48,473 bases of DNA from JAWVZB01 sp033722375 (GTDB taxonomy: Bacteria; Actinomycetota; Nitriliruptoria; Nitriliruptorales; Nitriliruptoraceae): contig JAWVZB010000006.1 in NCBI GenBank assembly GCA_033722375.1, positions 1-48,473 of the forward strand, in the 5' to 3' direction. The first letter of the stretch is position 1. The number at the start of each line of letters is the position of its first letter. The translations under genes were made by a program, and so were the position numbers. Shown here one piece after another: positions 23,984 to 32,454 of the stretch. The notes beneath the pieces were generated by a model that had not been told where the DNA came from, searched no databases, and worked only from the letters and a program-made list of their open reading frames with translations.

Positions 23984-25225
23984 GTGCCCACGGTGGTGCA
24001 GAAGTACGGCGGCACGTCCGTCGGTGACGTCGATCGCGTCAAGCGCGTCGCCGACCGGATCGCCCGCACCTTCCGGGCCGGCAACCAGGTGTGCGTGGTC
24101 GTGTCGGCCATGGGCAAGTCCACGGACGAGCTCGTCGGGATGGCCGAGGAGCTCGCCGAGTACCCGCCGGGCCGCGAGCTCGACATGCTGCTGACGGCCG
24201 GCGAGCGGATCTCCATGGCGCTGCTCGCGATCGCGCTGCACGAGCTCGGCGTCCCGGCCAAGTCGTTCACCGGCTCGCAGGCGGGGATCATCACCGACTC
24301 GTCCCACGGGCGCGCCCGGATCCTCGACATCACCCCGGGCCGGGTCCGGCAGGCCATGGAGACCGGCAACATCGTCATCGTCGCCGGCTTCCAGGGCGTG
24401 AGCCAGGACACGAAGGACGTCACCACGCTGGGTCGGGGAGGGTCGGACACCACGGCGGTGGCGTTGGCCGCTGCGCTCGACGCCGACGTCTGTGAGATCT
24501 ACACCGACGTCGAGGGCGTGTTCACGGCTGATCCGCGGATCGTGCCCGACGCCAAGAAGCTCGACTTCGTCTCCTACGAGGAGATGCTCGAGATGGCCGC
24601 GCAGGGGGCCAAGGTGCTCCAGGTGCGGTCGGTCGAGTTCGGGCGCAACCACGGGGTGGAGATCCACGTACGCAGCTCGTTCAGCTACTCGCCAGGGACC
24701 TGGGTCGGTCCGGAGGAGAACAGACAGGTGGAGGATGCGATCATCTCGGGTGTCGCCCACGACACCTCCGAAGCCAAGGTCACCGTCCAGCACGTCCCCG
24801 ACCAGCCCGGGGTCGCAGCACGCATGTTCACGGCGCTGGCAGACGCCGGCACCAACATCGACATGATCGTCCAGAACGTCTCCGAGGCGGGGCAGACCGA
24901 CATCTCGTTCACGATCCCGCGGGGCGAGACCCACCAGGCCGAGGAGGTGCTCCAGCCGCTGCTCGAGCAGCTCGGTGCCACCGGACTCACCATCGACCCC
25001 GAGATCGCCAAGGTGTCGTTGGTCGGTGCCGGGATGAAGACCCATCCCGGCGTCGCTGCCACCATGTTCAGTGCCCTGTCCGACGCGAGCGTCAACATCG
25101 AGATGATCTCGACGTCGACGATCCGGATCTCGGTCGTGGTCCGCAAGGACGACGTCGAGGCGGCGGTGCGGGCCATCCACACCGCGTTCGACCTGGGTGC
25201 AGATCAGGACCTCGAGGAGGCGTGA
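23984..25225 (+). CDS. lysC: Aspartate kinase (alpha subunit, with internal beta start)
   Basis: This 413-residue enzyme phosphorylates aspartate at the start of the lysine, threonine and methionine pathway. It opens with VQKYGGTSVGD, has the kinase motifs FQGVSQDTKDVTTLGRGGSDTTAVALA and ends in two ACT domains (about 265-330 and 345-405). The second contains KVSLVGAGMKTHPGVAATMFSAL, and STSTIRISVVV is where lysine/threonine feedback acts in the family. GTG start with AGGAG upstream; a longer frame lacks the conserved N-terminus. It is followed by asd one base after its stop. Confidence 0.97.
   Translation: MPTVVQKYGGTSVGDVDRVKRVADRIARTFRAGNQVCVVVSAMGKSTDELVGMAEELAEYPPGRELDMLLTAGERISMALLAIALHELGVPAKSFTGSQAGIITDSSHGRARILDITPGRVRQAMETGNIVIVAGFQGVSQDTKDVTTLGRGGSDTTAVALAAALDADVCEIYTDVEGVFTADPRIVPDAKKLDFVSYEEMLEMAAQGAKVLQVRSVEFGRNHGVEIHVRSSFSYSPGTWVGPEENRQVEDAIISGVAHDTSEAKVTVQHVPDQPGVAARMFTALADAGTNIDMIVQNVSEAGQTDISFTIPRGETHQAEEVLQPLLEQLGATGLTIDPEIAKVSLVGAGMKTHPGVAATMFSALSDASVNIEMISTSTIRISVVVRKDDVEAAVRAIHTAFDLGADQDLEEA
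24712..24730 (+). promoter_or_regulatory. Internal ribosome site and GTG start of the aspartate kinase beta subunit
   Basis: GGAGGAG (24712-24718) lies nine bases before an in-frame GTG (24728), giving a 165-residue product of the two ACT domains that begins VEDAIISGVAHD. This is the same place where Corynebacterium LysC makes its beta subunit (family knowledge), so an alpha2beta2 enzyme is likely. Confidence 0.7.
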
Positions 25226-25226
25226 C

Positions 25227-26291
25227 GTGAGCGACCAGACCTTCCGTGTCGGCGTCGTCGGTGCCACCGGTGCTGTCGGCGAGGAGATGCGCCGCCTGCT
25301 CGACGAGCGCGACTTCCCCCTCGAGGGACCGCCCCGCCTCTTCGCCTCCGAACGGTCCGAGGGCAAGCGCCTGGCCTGGCGCGACACCGAGGTCACCGTC
25401 GAGACCCTGTCGGAGGAGGCGCTGGCCGACCTCGACATCGTGCTGTTCTCCGCCGGCAGCGACATCTCGCGCGAGTGGGCGCCGGTCGCGGCCGAGCACG
25501 GTGCCGTCGTGGTCGACAACTCGTCGGCCTTCCGGATGGACGACCGTGTTCCGCTGGTCGTCTCCGAGGTCAACCCCGACGCCGCGACCCACCGGCCCGC
25601 CGGCATCATCGCCAACCCCAACTGCACCACGATGGTGCTGATGGTGGCCGCCAAGCCGCTCCACGATGCGTTCGGGCTGACCGAGATGGTCGCCACCTCG
25701 TACCAGGCCGCGGGCGGGGCGGGGCAGAAGGGCATCACCGAGCTGATCGACCAGACGAGCAAGCTGGTCCAGGATCCCGTCGCGCTGCGGACCGCCGGGA
25801 TGGACGCGGAGTCGTCGGTCGATGCCGAGGTGTTCTCCAAGGCGATCGCGTTCAACGTCCTGGCGCACTGCGGCAGCTTCTCCGACGAGCGCTACACCGA
25901 CGAGGAGTGGAAGCTCGTCAACGAGTCCCGCAAGATCCTCTCGCTGTCGGCGCTCCGGGTGTCCCCGACGTGCGTGCGGGTCCCGGTGGTGGTCGGGCAC
26001 GCGATCGCGGCCCGCCTGACCTTCCACGAGGCCGTGTCGCGTGACGAGGCGATGGCGGCGCTGGACGGGGCGCCGGGGCTCACGGTCGAGGACGGCACCG
26101 GCGCCGACGGCGAAGAGCTGGCCTATCCCACTCCGCTCGGCTCGTCAGGGGTCGACGACGTGCTCGTGGGCCGCGTCCGGGAGGACATCGGCGACCCCCA
26201 CAGCCTCAACCTCTGGGTCGTCGGCGACAACCTGCTCAAGGGTGCCGCGCTCAACACGGTGCAGATAGCGGAGCTACTCCTGTCGGAGTAG
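25227..26291 (+). CDS. asd: Aspartate-semialdehyde dehydrogenase
   Basis: This 354-residue enzyme reduces aspartyl phosphate to aspartate semialdehyde with NADPH. It has the dinucleotide motif GVVGATGAVGEEM near the N-terminus, the catalytic Cys133 in ANPNCTTM, and a His-containing motif VPVVVGHAIAARL that provides the general base. GTG start one base after the lysC stop with GAGGAGG upstream; the frame is open further upstream but only this start keeps the normal N-terminus. lysC and asd form a usual actinobacterial pair. Confidence 0.97.
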   Translation: MSDQTFRVGVVGATGAVGEEMRRLLDERDFPLEGPPRLFASERSEGKRLAWRDTEVTVETLSEEALADLDIVLFSAGSDISREWAPVAAEHGAVVVDNSSAFRMDDRVPLVVSEVNPDAATHRPAGIIANPNCTTMVLMVAAKPLHDAFGLTEMVATSYQAAGGAGQKGITELIDQTSKLVQDPVALRTAGMDAESSVDAEVFSKAIAFNVLAHCGSFSDERYTDEEWKLVNESRKILSLSALRVSPTCVRVPVVVGHAIAARLTFHEAVSRDEAMAALDGAPGLTVEDGTGADGEELAYPTPLGSSGVDDVLVGRVREDIGDPHSLNLWVVGDNLLKGAALNTVQIAELLLSE

Positions 26292-26322
26292 CGCGCCGTG
26301 CGTGCTCGGCCTGGGTCGAGGC

Positions 26323-27477
26323 TCAGCGGTCCCGGCCGGCGTGGTCGGGCTTGTTGCCGTTGCCCTTGCCCGGGTTGTCGGGCTTGCCGTTGCCGTTGTC
26401 GCCGTCGGTGCTGGACGAGGTCCCGCAGGAGCTCGCCGCCAGCGCGGCCTCCGCATCGACGATGCCGTAGCCGTAGGCCGGATCCCAGGTCCCACGCAGG
26501 CCGGTGATCGGGTCACGGGCCGTGGACGTCAGCGCGGTCAGGATCTCGTCGTCGGTGCAGCCCTGTGCTGCGACGAGCGCGGCCACGCCGGCGGCGTGCG
26601 GGGCGGCCATTGAGGTCCCTGCGTACTCGTCGTAGGCGAGGTTCGAGGGGTAGCCGCAGTAGTCGCCACCCTCACCGGCCGGGACGGTCGAGACGACCTC
26701 CTCGTAGCAGACGGCGTACACACCGGCGCCACCCGGGGCGGCGACCGCCAGCAGGTCGGGCTTGATCGCGTCGTTGGAGTACCACGCCTGCGCCTCGCGG
26801 GCGTCGGTCGCGGTCACGCACAGCGCCCCGTCGTTGAAGGACGGGCTGCCACAGAGCGGGAAGGCCTCGTTCCCTGCGGCGGCGACCACGACCACGCCGT
26901 TGGCGCGGGCGTAGGCGACGGCTTCCTTCGCGTCACTGATGAGGCCGGTGATCTCGAAGGCCTGGACACCGGGGAGTGCCCCCAGGGACAGGTTGACCAC
27001 GTCTGCGCCGTTGTCGACCGCCCAGCGGATCCCGCGGGCGATGTCCTCGAAGGAGCCGGAGCCGGACTGGTCGAGGACCTTCACGGGCATGATCGTGGCG
27101 TCGGGGGCGACCCCGGCGATCCCCGTCGCGTTGTCGGTCACCGCCGCGGCGATCCCCGCGACGTGGGTGCCGTGGGGGTGGCCGCCGTCCTCGCCGGATT
27201 CCCAGTCGCCGTTCCCGCAGCCGTCGTCGCCGCAGTCGATGAAGGTGTTGCCCGAGGTGACGTTGGCGGCGAGGTCCTCGTGGTCGAGGTCCACCCCGGT
27301 GTCGACGATGGCGATGGTCACGCCATCACCGGTCGAGGTGGCCCACGCGTCGTCGGCGTTCACCTGCCGCGGACCCCACTGGTGCTCCCACAGGGGGTCG
27401 TCCACCGGAGCGCTCGTAGCAGCGAGCGAGAGCGCGGCGGCGACCGCCAGCGCGATGAACAGAACCGATCGGCGCAT
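26323..27477 (-). CDS. Secreted subtilisin-like serine protease (S8 family)
   Basis: The 384-residue protein has a signal peptide (about 1-22) and a peptidase S8 domain with Asp59 in IVDTGVD, His102 in HPHGTHVAG, Asn203 in AAAGNE and Ser289 in GTSMAAPHAAG. All catalytic residues are present. There is no separate inhibitor-like propeptide; only about 30 residues precede the catalytic domain. The C-terminus is a short Gly/Asn/Lys/Pro-rich tail, possibly a wall-binding or flexible end. Seven or more cysteines suggest disulfides. It should work outside the cell. Its promoter carries a perfect 17-base palindrome. Confidence 0.93.
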   Translation of the reverse strand: MRRSVLFIALAVAAALSLAATSAPVDDPLWEHQWGPRQVNADDAWATSTGDGVTIAIVDTGVDLDHEDLAANVTSGNTFIDCGDDGCGNGDWESGEDGGHPHGTHVAGIAAAVTDNATGIAGVAPDATIMPVKVLDQSGSGSFEDIARGIRWAVDNGADVVNLSLGALPGVQAFEITGLISDAKEAVAYARANGVVVVAAAGNEAFPLCGSPSFNDGALCVTATDAREAQAWYSNDAIKPDLLAVAAPGGAGVYAVCYEEVVSTVPAGEGGDYCGYPSNLAYDEYAGTSMAAPHAAGVAALVAAQGCTDDEILTALTSTARDPITGLRGTWDPAYGYGIVDAEAALAASSCGTSSSTDGDNGNGKPDNPGKGNGNKPDHAGRDR

Positions 27478-27491
27478 GACCTGGCACTCCC

Positions 27492-27520
27492 GAACTAGTC
27501 ACTGGTGTCACCAGTGTGAA
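27492..27520 (-). promoter_or_regulatory. Promoter of the protease gene with a palindromic operator in its spacer
   Basis: On the minus strand TTCACA (27515-27520) and TAGTTC (27492-27497) are 17 bases apart. The perfect palindrome CACTGGTGTCACCAGTG (27500-27516) fills the spacer, so a bound repressor would block RNA polymerase. The regulator is unknown. Confidence 0.55.
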
Positions 27521-27627
27521 CGAACGCCCGAGGTCGTGGTTACGGCTCGGCCAGCGAGTGTCCGGGGGCCACCCGGACGCGTTCGAACGTCGCGTCCAGC
27601 TCGGATCGACGCAGCGTTGCGCGCGCC

Positions 27628-29895
27628 TCAGTCTGGCTGGGTCGCCTTCTCCTCCACCCGCTGGAGGTCGATGCCGAGGCGGTGCTTGAACAGCGCCTCG
27701 ATCTCGATGCCGCGGGCGGGGCGGGCGAACAGGTAGCCCTGGCCGTAGTTGCACTCGAGTTCGCGGAAGCGCGAGAGCTGCTCGTCGTGCTCGATGCCCT
27801 CGGCGACGGTCTGGAGCTTCAGCGAGCGGCCGAGGTCGATGATGGCGCGCACCACGGCGGGGTTCTGGTTGCCCTTGGTGAGACCGTCGATGAACTGACG
27901 GTCGATCTTGAGCACGTCGAAGGGGAAGTTCTGGAGGTAGGCGAGCGAGGAGTAGCCGGTCCCGAAGTCGTCGACCGCGAGCCGGACACCGAGCGACTTG
28001 AGCTCCCGCAGGACCTCCTTGGCGGCATCCGGATCGGACATCAGCGCCGTCTCGGTGATCTCGAGGGTGAGGTGCTCCGGTTCGAGCCCCGACACGGCGA
28101 GCGCCTTCTTGACGTCCGCGGCCACGTCCCCGTGGGTCATCTGACGGGGACTCACGTTGACCGACACCCTGAGGGGCTCCTCGGAGACGAACATCTCCTG
28201 CCAGGTGCGGACCTGCTTGCAGGCCTCGCGGACCACCCACTCGCCGATCGGGACGATCAGTCCGGTCTCCTCGGCCAGGGGGATGAAGTCCCCGGGGCTG
28301 ACCATCCCGCGCTCGGGGTGCTTCCAGCGGATGAGGGCCTCGACACCGACGATGGTGCCGTCGTGCAGGCCCACGATGGGCTGGTAGTGGAGCTCGAACT
28401 CGTCGTGGTCGATCGCGTGCATCAGGTCGTGCTCGAGCTTCAGCCGCTCCACGACCTCGACGTGCATCGACGGCTCGAACATCTCGTAGCGCCCCTTGCC
28501 GCCGCCCTTCGCCATGTACATGGCGATGTCGGCGTTGCGGAGCAGCTCGTCGGTGGCGGTCCTCGTGTCGCGGCCGCTGAGACCGTCCTCCGAGACGGCG
28601 ATGCCGATGCTCGAGTCCACATGGACGGTCGAGCCCTCGATGAGCGCGGGCTGGCGGATCTCGTTCAGGACCCGCTCGGCGACCCGGGCCGCGTCGGACT
28701 CCTTCTCCATGTCCTCGAGCAGTACCGCGAACTCGTCACCGCCGAGCCTCGCGACCGTGTCGTGGTCCCGCACGGCCCGCTCGATCCGTTTGGCGACCAC
28801 CTTCAGCAGCTCGTCGCCAGCGGCGTGCCCCAGCGTGTCGTTGACGTTCTTGAACCCGTCGAGGTCGAGGAACAGGACCGCGAAGGGGTCGTCGCGACGC
28901 TGCCCGCGCGCGACCGCCTGGGAGACGCGGTCGCGGAACAGGTGGCGGTTGGCGAGCCCGGTCAGTCCATCGTGGAACGCGCGATGCTGGAGCTTGGCCT
29001 CGAGATCCTTGCGATCGCTGATGTCGCGGGTGTTGACCACGACCCCCCGGATGTGGGGATCATCGACGAGGTTGCGGCAGTTCGACTCCACCGGCAGCCA
29101 CGACCCGTCCACGGTCCGCAGGCGGTTCTCGATGAGCGCCCGACCGTTCGGGGCGGCGAGATCCTCGTCGATCGCCCGCGCGATCCGGTCGAGGTCGGCG
29201 GGGTGCACCAGGTCGGTGAAGTTCCGGCCGACGAGCGCCCCGTCTGGGTAGCCGAGCACGCTCTTCGCGGACGGGCTCTGGTAGGTGACGACACCGTCGG
29301 GGTCGATCACGAACGTGACGTCGCTCGACCCCGCCACGAGTGACCGGAAACGCTGCTCGCTGCGGGCGGCGTTGGCGTGCGCCTCCTCCTCACGGCTCGT
29401 CATCGTGTGGATCCGTTGCGCCGCGATGCCCAGCGCCACGACGCCGAGCACCGCCACACCGTGTGCGGCAGGCAGCTCGATGAAGCTCGGCAGCCACCCG
29501 AGCTGGACCACGAGCTGGCCCCCGGCGATCCCGACGAAGCTCCAGTCGAGGGCGGGGCGGGTCGCCTGCGAGCCGGAGTGGCGGACGTTGTCGGCGATCG
29601 CGATCACGTAGGTCAGTGCCAGCGCCGGCCCCCACCCGGTGGCGTACACGAGCGTGGTCAGCGCCGCCACCTCGACGATGATGCGGGCGTGCAGCGCCCC
29701 GCCGGTCTGCTTCCCGGGCCAGCGTCGGTGCGCAAGCGCGATCGCGCCTGCCACGACGACGACGAGTCCGGTGAACAGCGGGATCGAGATCGAGAACGAG
29801 AAGCCGACCGACACGAGCGCCAGCGCGACGAGGGGAAGCGCCGCGACCTCCGGGTGGGCGCGCGCACGCCCACTGATCGAACGCAACAGCTCCAC
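27628..29895 (-). CDS. Membrane PAS-GGDEF-EAL cyclic-di-GMP enzyme
   Basis: This 755-residue protein has an N-terminal region of about five membrane segments (about 18-160), a PAS domain (about 180-295), a GGDEF domain (about 300-465) and an EAL domain (about 480-745). Both active motifs are intact: GGDEF at 385-389, with the inhibitory RxxD site five residues upstream (Arg376, Asp379), and EALIRW at 519-524 with DDFGTGYSSL. It could make and break cyclic di-GMP; which activity dominates cannot be told. GTG start with GGAGG upstream. The 150 bp before the protease gene hold no other gene. Confidence 0.95.
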   Translation of the reverse strand: MELLRSISGRARAHPEVAALPLVALALVSVGFSFSISIPLFTGLVVVVAGAIALAHRRWPGKQTGGALHARIIVEVAALTTLVYATGWGPALALTYVIAIADNVRHSGSQATRPALDWSFVGIAGGQLVVQLGWLPSFIELPAAHGVAVLGVVALGIAAQRIHTMTSREEEAHANAARSEQRFRSLVAGSSDVTFVIDPDGVVTYQSPSAKSVLGYPDGALVGRNFTDLVHPADLDRIARAIDEDLAAPNGRALIENRLRTVDGSWLPVESNCRNLVDDPHIRGVVVNTRDISDRKDLEAKLQHRAFHDGLTGLANRHLFRDRVSQAVARGQRRDDPFAVLFLDLDGFKNVNDTLGHAAGDELLKVVAKRIERAVRDHDTVARLGGDEFAVLLEDMEKESDAARVAERVLNEIRQPALIEGSTVHVDSSIGIAVSEDGLSGRDTRTATDELLRNADIAMYMAKGGGKGRYEMFEPSMHVEVVERLKLEHDLMHAIDHDEFELHYQPIVGLHDGTIVGVEALIRWKHPERGMVSPGDFIPLAEETGLIVPIGEWVVREACKQVRTWQEMFVSEEPLRVSVNVSPRQMTHGDVAADVKKALAVSGLEPEHLTLEITETALMSDPDAAKEVLRELKSLGVRLAVDDFGTGYSSLAYLQNFPFDVLKIDRQFIDGLTKGNQNPAVVRAIIDLGRSLKLQTVAEGIEHDEQLSRFRELECNYGQGYLFARPARGIEIEALFKHRLGIDLQRVEEKATQPD

Positions 29896-29989
29896 GGTCG
29901 GCCTCCGGTCAGATGCCGCTGGGGCGACACATATCTCTTATCGGCGTCATCGGGGGCGAAGTTGAGCACTCCGAATGGGTGGTTCTGTC

Positions 29990-30006
29990 AACCATCGCGG
30001 ATGGTT
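29990..30006 (-). terminator. Short stem-loop after the MazG-like gene
   Basis: AACCATC and GATGGTT form a 7-bp perfect stem around three bases, two bases after the stop of the MazG-like gene. On the minus strand it overlaps a TTGACA (29986-29991) that could serve the downstream GGDEF-EAL gene, so the hairpin might also affect that promoter. Confidence 0.4.
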
Positions 30007-30008
30007 CG

Positions 30009-30311
30009 TCACCCGCTGGACGTGGCTCCACGCCGGCAGACACAGGGGCGCTGGCCACACTTCGGGCAGCCGTTGCGGTAGCGCTCGGCGGCGTCGGCCA
30101 TGTCGATGCCGGACAGGTCCGCGAGGGTCACGAGCCAGGCCAGCACGTCGGCGAACTCGTGCCGCTGCTCCGCTTCGCCTTCGCGGAACAAGGCCCGTGA
30201 CAGCTCACCGACCTCCTCGACGAACCAGGCGAAGGTGGCGTGGACGCCGCGGTCGCGGTCCTGCTCGCCGTAGGTCTCCCGGATCGTGCGTTGCAGGTCG
30301 GCGAGCTCCAC
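30009..30311 (-). CDS. MazG-like nucleotide pyrophosphohydrolase with C-terminal Cys cluster
   Basis: This 100-residue protein has the all-alpha NTP-pyrophosphohydrolase signature: Glu32-Glu33-x2-Glu36 and Glu52-x2-Asp55 (contexts WFVEEVGELSRAL and HEFADVLAWLVTLADL), which bind magnesium. Members hydrolyse NTPs or modified dNTPs to the monophosphate. After the fold it has a tail with Cys82, Cys85, Cys90 and Cys92 (CPKCGQRPCVC), able to bind zinc. GTG start, three bases after the stop of the CDF exporter, so the genes are co-transcribed. Confidence 0.85.
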   Translation of the reverse strand: MELADLQRTIRETYGEQDRDRGVHATFAWFVEEVGELSRALFREGEAEQRHEFADVLAWLVTLADLSGIDMADAAERYRNGCPKCGQRPCVCRRGATSSG

Positions 30312-30314
30312 GGT

Positions 30315-31271
30315 TCAGTCCTCGTGCCGGTGGTCGGAGAAGGTCAGGGCGTCGAAGCCGTGGGCGTGGTGCTCCTCGTCCTGATGCTCCGGGTGGCCCG
30401 CCGGCTCGAAGTGGATCACGACGTCGGCCAGCCCCTCGATCTCGGCGTAGAGGTCGTCTTTGACGCGATGCGAGAGATCGTGGGCCGCCTCGAAGCTCAG
30501 GTCGGGATCGAGCTCGAGGCAGACGTCGAGATAGATGCGCGAGCCCACGGTCCGTGCCCGGAGGGTGTGGTGGTCGACGACCCTGGGGGACCGGCACAGG
30601 ATCTCGGTGATGTCGCGGACGGTGCCCTCGTCGGGGGCCGCGTCGAGCAACGACCCGGCCGTGGAGCGCAGCAAGCCGACGGCGGTCACCGCCACGAGCC
30701 CCGCGACGACGAACGCCGCCAGCGGGTCGGCGATCGGCGCCCCGAACCGCACCGCGACCAACCCGACGATCACCGCGATGTTCGACCACACGTCGGTCGC
30801 GAAGTGAAGGGCGTCAGCCTCCAGGGCCTCGCTGCCGCCGGTCTCTACGGAGGTGCGCTTGAGCCGCCGGGAGATCCAGAAGTCCACCACCAGGGCGACG
30901 AGGATCACCGCCACGCCGGCGAGCGGGGCGTTGACCTCGATCTCGCCGGTCAGGCGGTCCCACGCCTCGGCGACGATGATGCCGACGGTGACGAACAACA
31001 GCCCGAGCTGGATGAGGCTCGACAGGCTCTCGAACTTCTCGTGGCCGTAGGGGTGGGTGTCGTCGGGCGGCCGCGACCCGAGCCGAACGCCGAGGTAGGC
31101 GAAGGAGCTGGCGGACAGGTCGAGGAGGCTGTCTGCGGCGCTGGCCCACAGCGCCAGTGACCCCGTCACGACGCCGACGATGGCCTTGAGGGCCAGCAGG
31201 AAGACGTTGACCGCGATCGACAGCGACGCGGCGCGCCGCCGTTCCCTGCCGATGTCCGCAGTCCGATCCAC
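30315..31271 (-). CDS. Cation diffusion facilitator (CDF) metal exporter
   Basis: The 318-residue protein has six membrane segments and the CDF metal site Asp47-x3-Asp51 (SAADSLLD) together with His156-x3-Asp160 (HFATD). The DTHPYGHEKFESL loop and a C-terminal cytoplasmic domain (about 215-295) follow. The tail is rich in His, Asp and Glu (HPEHQDEEHHAHGFD), probably metal-binding. The likely substrates are zinc, iron or manganese, moved out against protons. GTG start. It is followed by the MazG-like gene on the same message. The 31272-31451 gap to the next, divergent gene holds an inverted repeat. Confidence 0.92.
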   Translation of the reverse strand: MDRTADIGRERRRAASLSIAVNVFLLALKAIVGVVTGSLALWASAADSLLDLSASSFAYLGVRLGSRPPDDTHPYGHEKFESLSSLIQLGLLFVTVGIIVAEAWDRLTGEIEVNAPLAGVAVILVALVVDFWISRRLKRTSVETGGSEALEADALHFATDVWSNIAVIVGLVAVRFGAPIADPLAAFVVAGLVAVTAVGLLRSTAGSLLDAAPDEGTVRDITEILCRSPRVVDHHTLRARTVGSRIYLDVCLELDPDLSFEAAHDLSHRVKDDLYAEIEGLADVVIHFEPAGHPEHQDEEHHAHGFDALTFSDHRHED

Positions 31272-31360
31272 GGCATCGAACGTACCGACGGGGGCGGGGA
31301 CAGACGGTGGCTGCGAGGCGATGCCCGGATCGATCTTCGCGGCGGGGAGGAGTTACGCGC

Positions 31361-31378
31361 GGTCACGTCGAAGTGACC
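31361..31378. promoter_or_regulatory. Inverted repeat GGTCAC-N6-GTGACC upstream of the polysaccharide operon
   Basis: A 6-bp perfect inverted repeat with 6-base spacer lies 73 bases upstream of the dehydrogenase start and 90 bases upstream of the divergent CDF exporter start. The size is typical of a dimeric regulator site; the protein is unknown. Confidence 0.4.
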
Positions 31379-31451
31379 CAACGCACGGCCAGTGGCCGTT
31401 CGGCCTCGAGGGCCCGCCCTCTGTCCCCTGCCCCTCCCTGGAGAACCTCTC

Positions 31452-32420
31452 ATGCGCATCGCGATCATCGGCTCCGGCGTCGTCGGTACCGCCACCGGTC
31501 GAGGCTTCGCCCATCACGGCCACTCGGTGCAGTTCGTCGACATCGACCAGGACCGTGTCGACGATCTGCGCGAGCAGGGCCACGACGCCCGCACGACGCT
31601 CGAGCTCACCGACGAGCCGACCGTGATCTTCCTGACGCTCCCCACGCCCAACGACGGATATCGGTGGGATCTCTCGGCCATGGAGTCCGGTGTGCGGTCC
31701 GTCGGACGCGAGCTCGCGACGTCGAACGGGTTCCACACCGTCGTCGTGCGGTCCACCGTTCCTCCGGGCACCACCGAGGGGTTGGTCCAGCCGCTCCTCG
31801 AGGATGCCACCGGGGGCAGCGTCGGCGACGCTTTCGCGCTGGCGAGCAACCCCGAGTTCCTGCGGGCACGTTCGGCCTTCGAGGACTTCCTCCATCCGCG
31901 GATGACCGTCATCGGGTCGCGGAGCCCCAACACGCGTGAGCGTCTCCAGGAGTTGCTCGCCCCGTTCGGCGGCGAGCTCCGGACCTTCGACGAGCCCGCC
32001 ACCGCGGAGTTGGTGAAGGCGGCTCACAACCTCTTCAACGCCGCCAAGATCAGCTTCTGGAACGAGTTGTGGCGGACGGCCAAGACGCTCGGCATCGATG
32101 GCCAGGCGGTGGCGGACACCGTCGCGAGGTCGGCCGAAGCGTCGTACAACCCCGAGTACGGCATCCGAGGCGGCGCCCCCTACGGCGGCGCATGCCTACC
32201 GAAGGACACCAAGGGCTTCCTCGGTTTCGCGCAGACGATGGACATCGACATGCCGCTCCTCGAGGCGGTCGACGAGGTCAACGAGACGATGCGCCGCGTC
32301 GCGGACGAGGCAGCGAGCTCCAACGGGTCGGACCGTCGCCAACGTCGGACGATCGATCTCGTCTCCGTCGGGGGGAACGGTTCCTCGTCGGGGAACGGCT
32401 CCTCGAACGGACACAACTGA
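31452..32420 (+). CDS. UDP-glucose 6-dehydrogenase-like enzyme lacking the C-terminal domain
   Basis: The 322-residue protein has the Rossmann motif GSGVVG (7-12) and the N-terminal and central domains of UDP-glucose/GDP-mannose dehydrogenases. Lys189 and Asn193 (ELVKAAHNLFNAAKISFWNEL) and Cys248 in GGACLPKDTKGF are the catalytic residues. The family normally continues with a roughly 100-residue C-terminal UDP-binding domain. Here the protein instead ends in a Ser/Asn/Gly-rich tail (about 288-322), and the next gene starts 34 bases on, so the domain is missing rather than frameshifted. A likely product is a UDP-uronic acid for the glycosyltransferase downstream. ATG has GGAG upstream. Confidence 0.85.
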   Translation: MRIAIIGSGVVGTATGRGFAHHGHSVQFVDIDQDRVDDLREQGHDARTTLELTDEPTVIFLTLPTPNDGYRWDLSAMESGVRSVGRELATSNGFHTVVVRSTVPPGTTEGLVQPLLEDATGGSVGDAFALASNPEFLRARSAFEDFLHPRMTVIGSRSPNTRERLQELLAPFGGELRTFDEPATAELVKAAHNLFNAAKISFWNELWRTAKTLGIDGQAVADTVARSAEASYNPEYGIRGGAPYGGACLPKDTKGFLGFAQTMDIDMPLLEAVDEVNETMRRVADEAASSNGSDRRQRRTIDLVSVGGNGSSSGNGSSNGHN

Positions 32421-32454
32421 ACGCTGATCGCTGCACACGGAAGGGCCGCCACCG

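Noticed and set aside
30240..31160. 306-codon plus-strand frame opposite the CDF exporter
   Set aside because: It is a shadow of the CDF gene, whose metal-site motifs and membrane segments show that the minus strand is the real coding strand.
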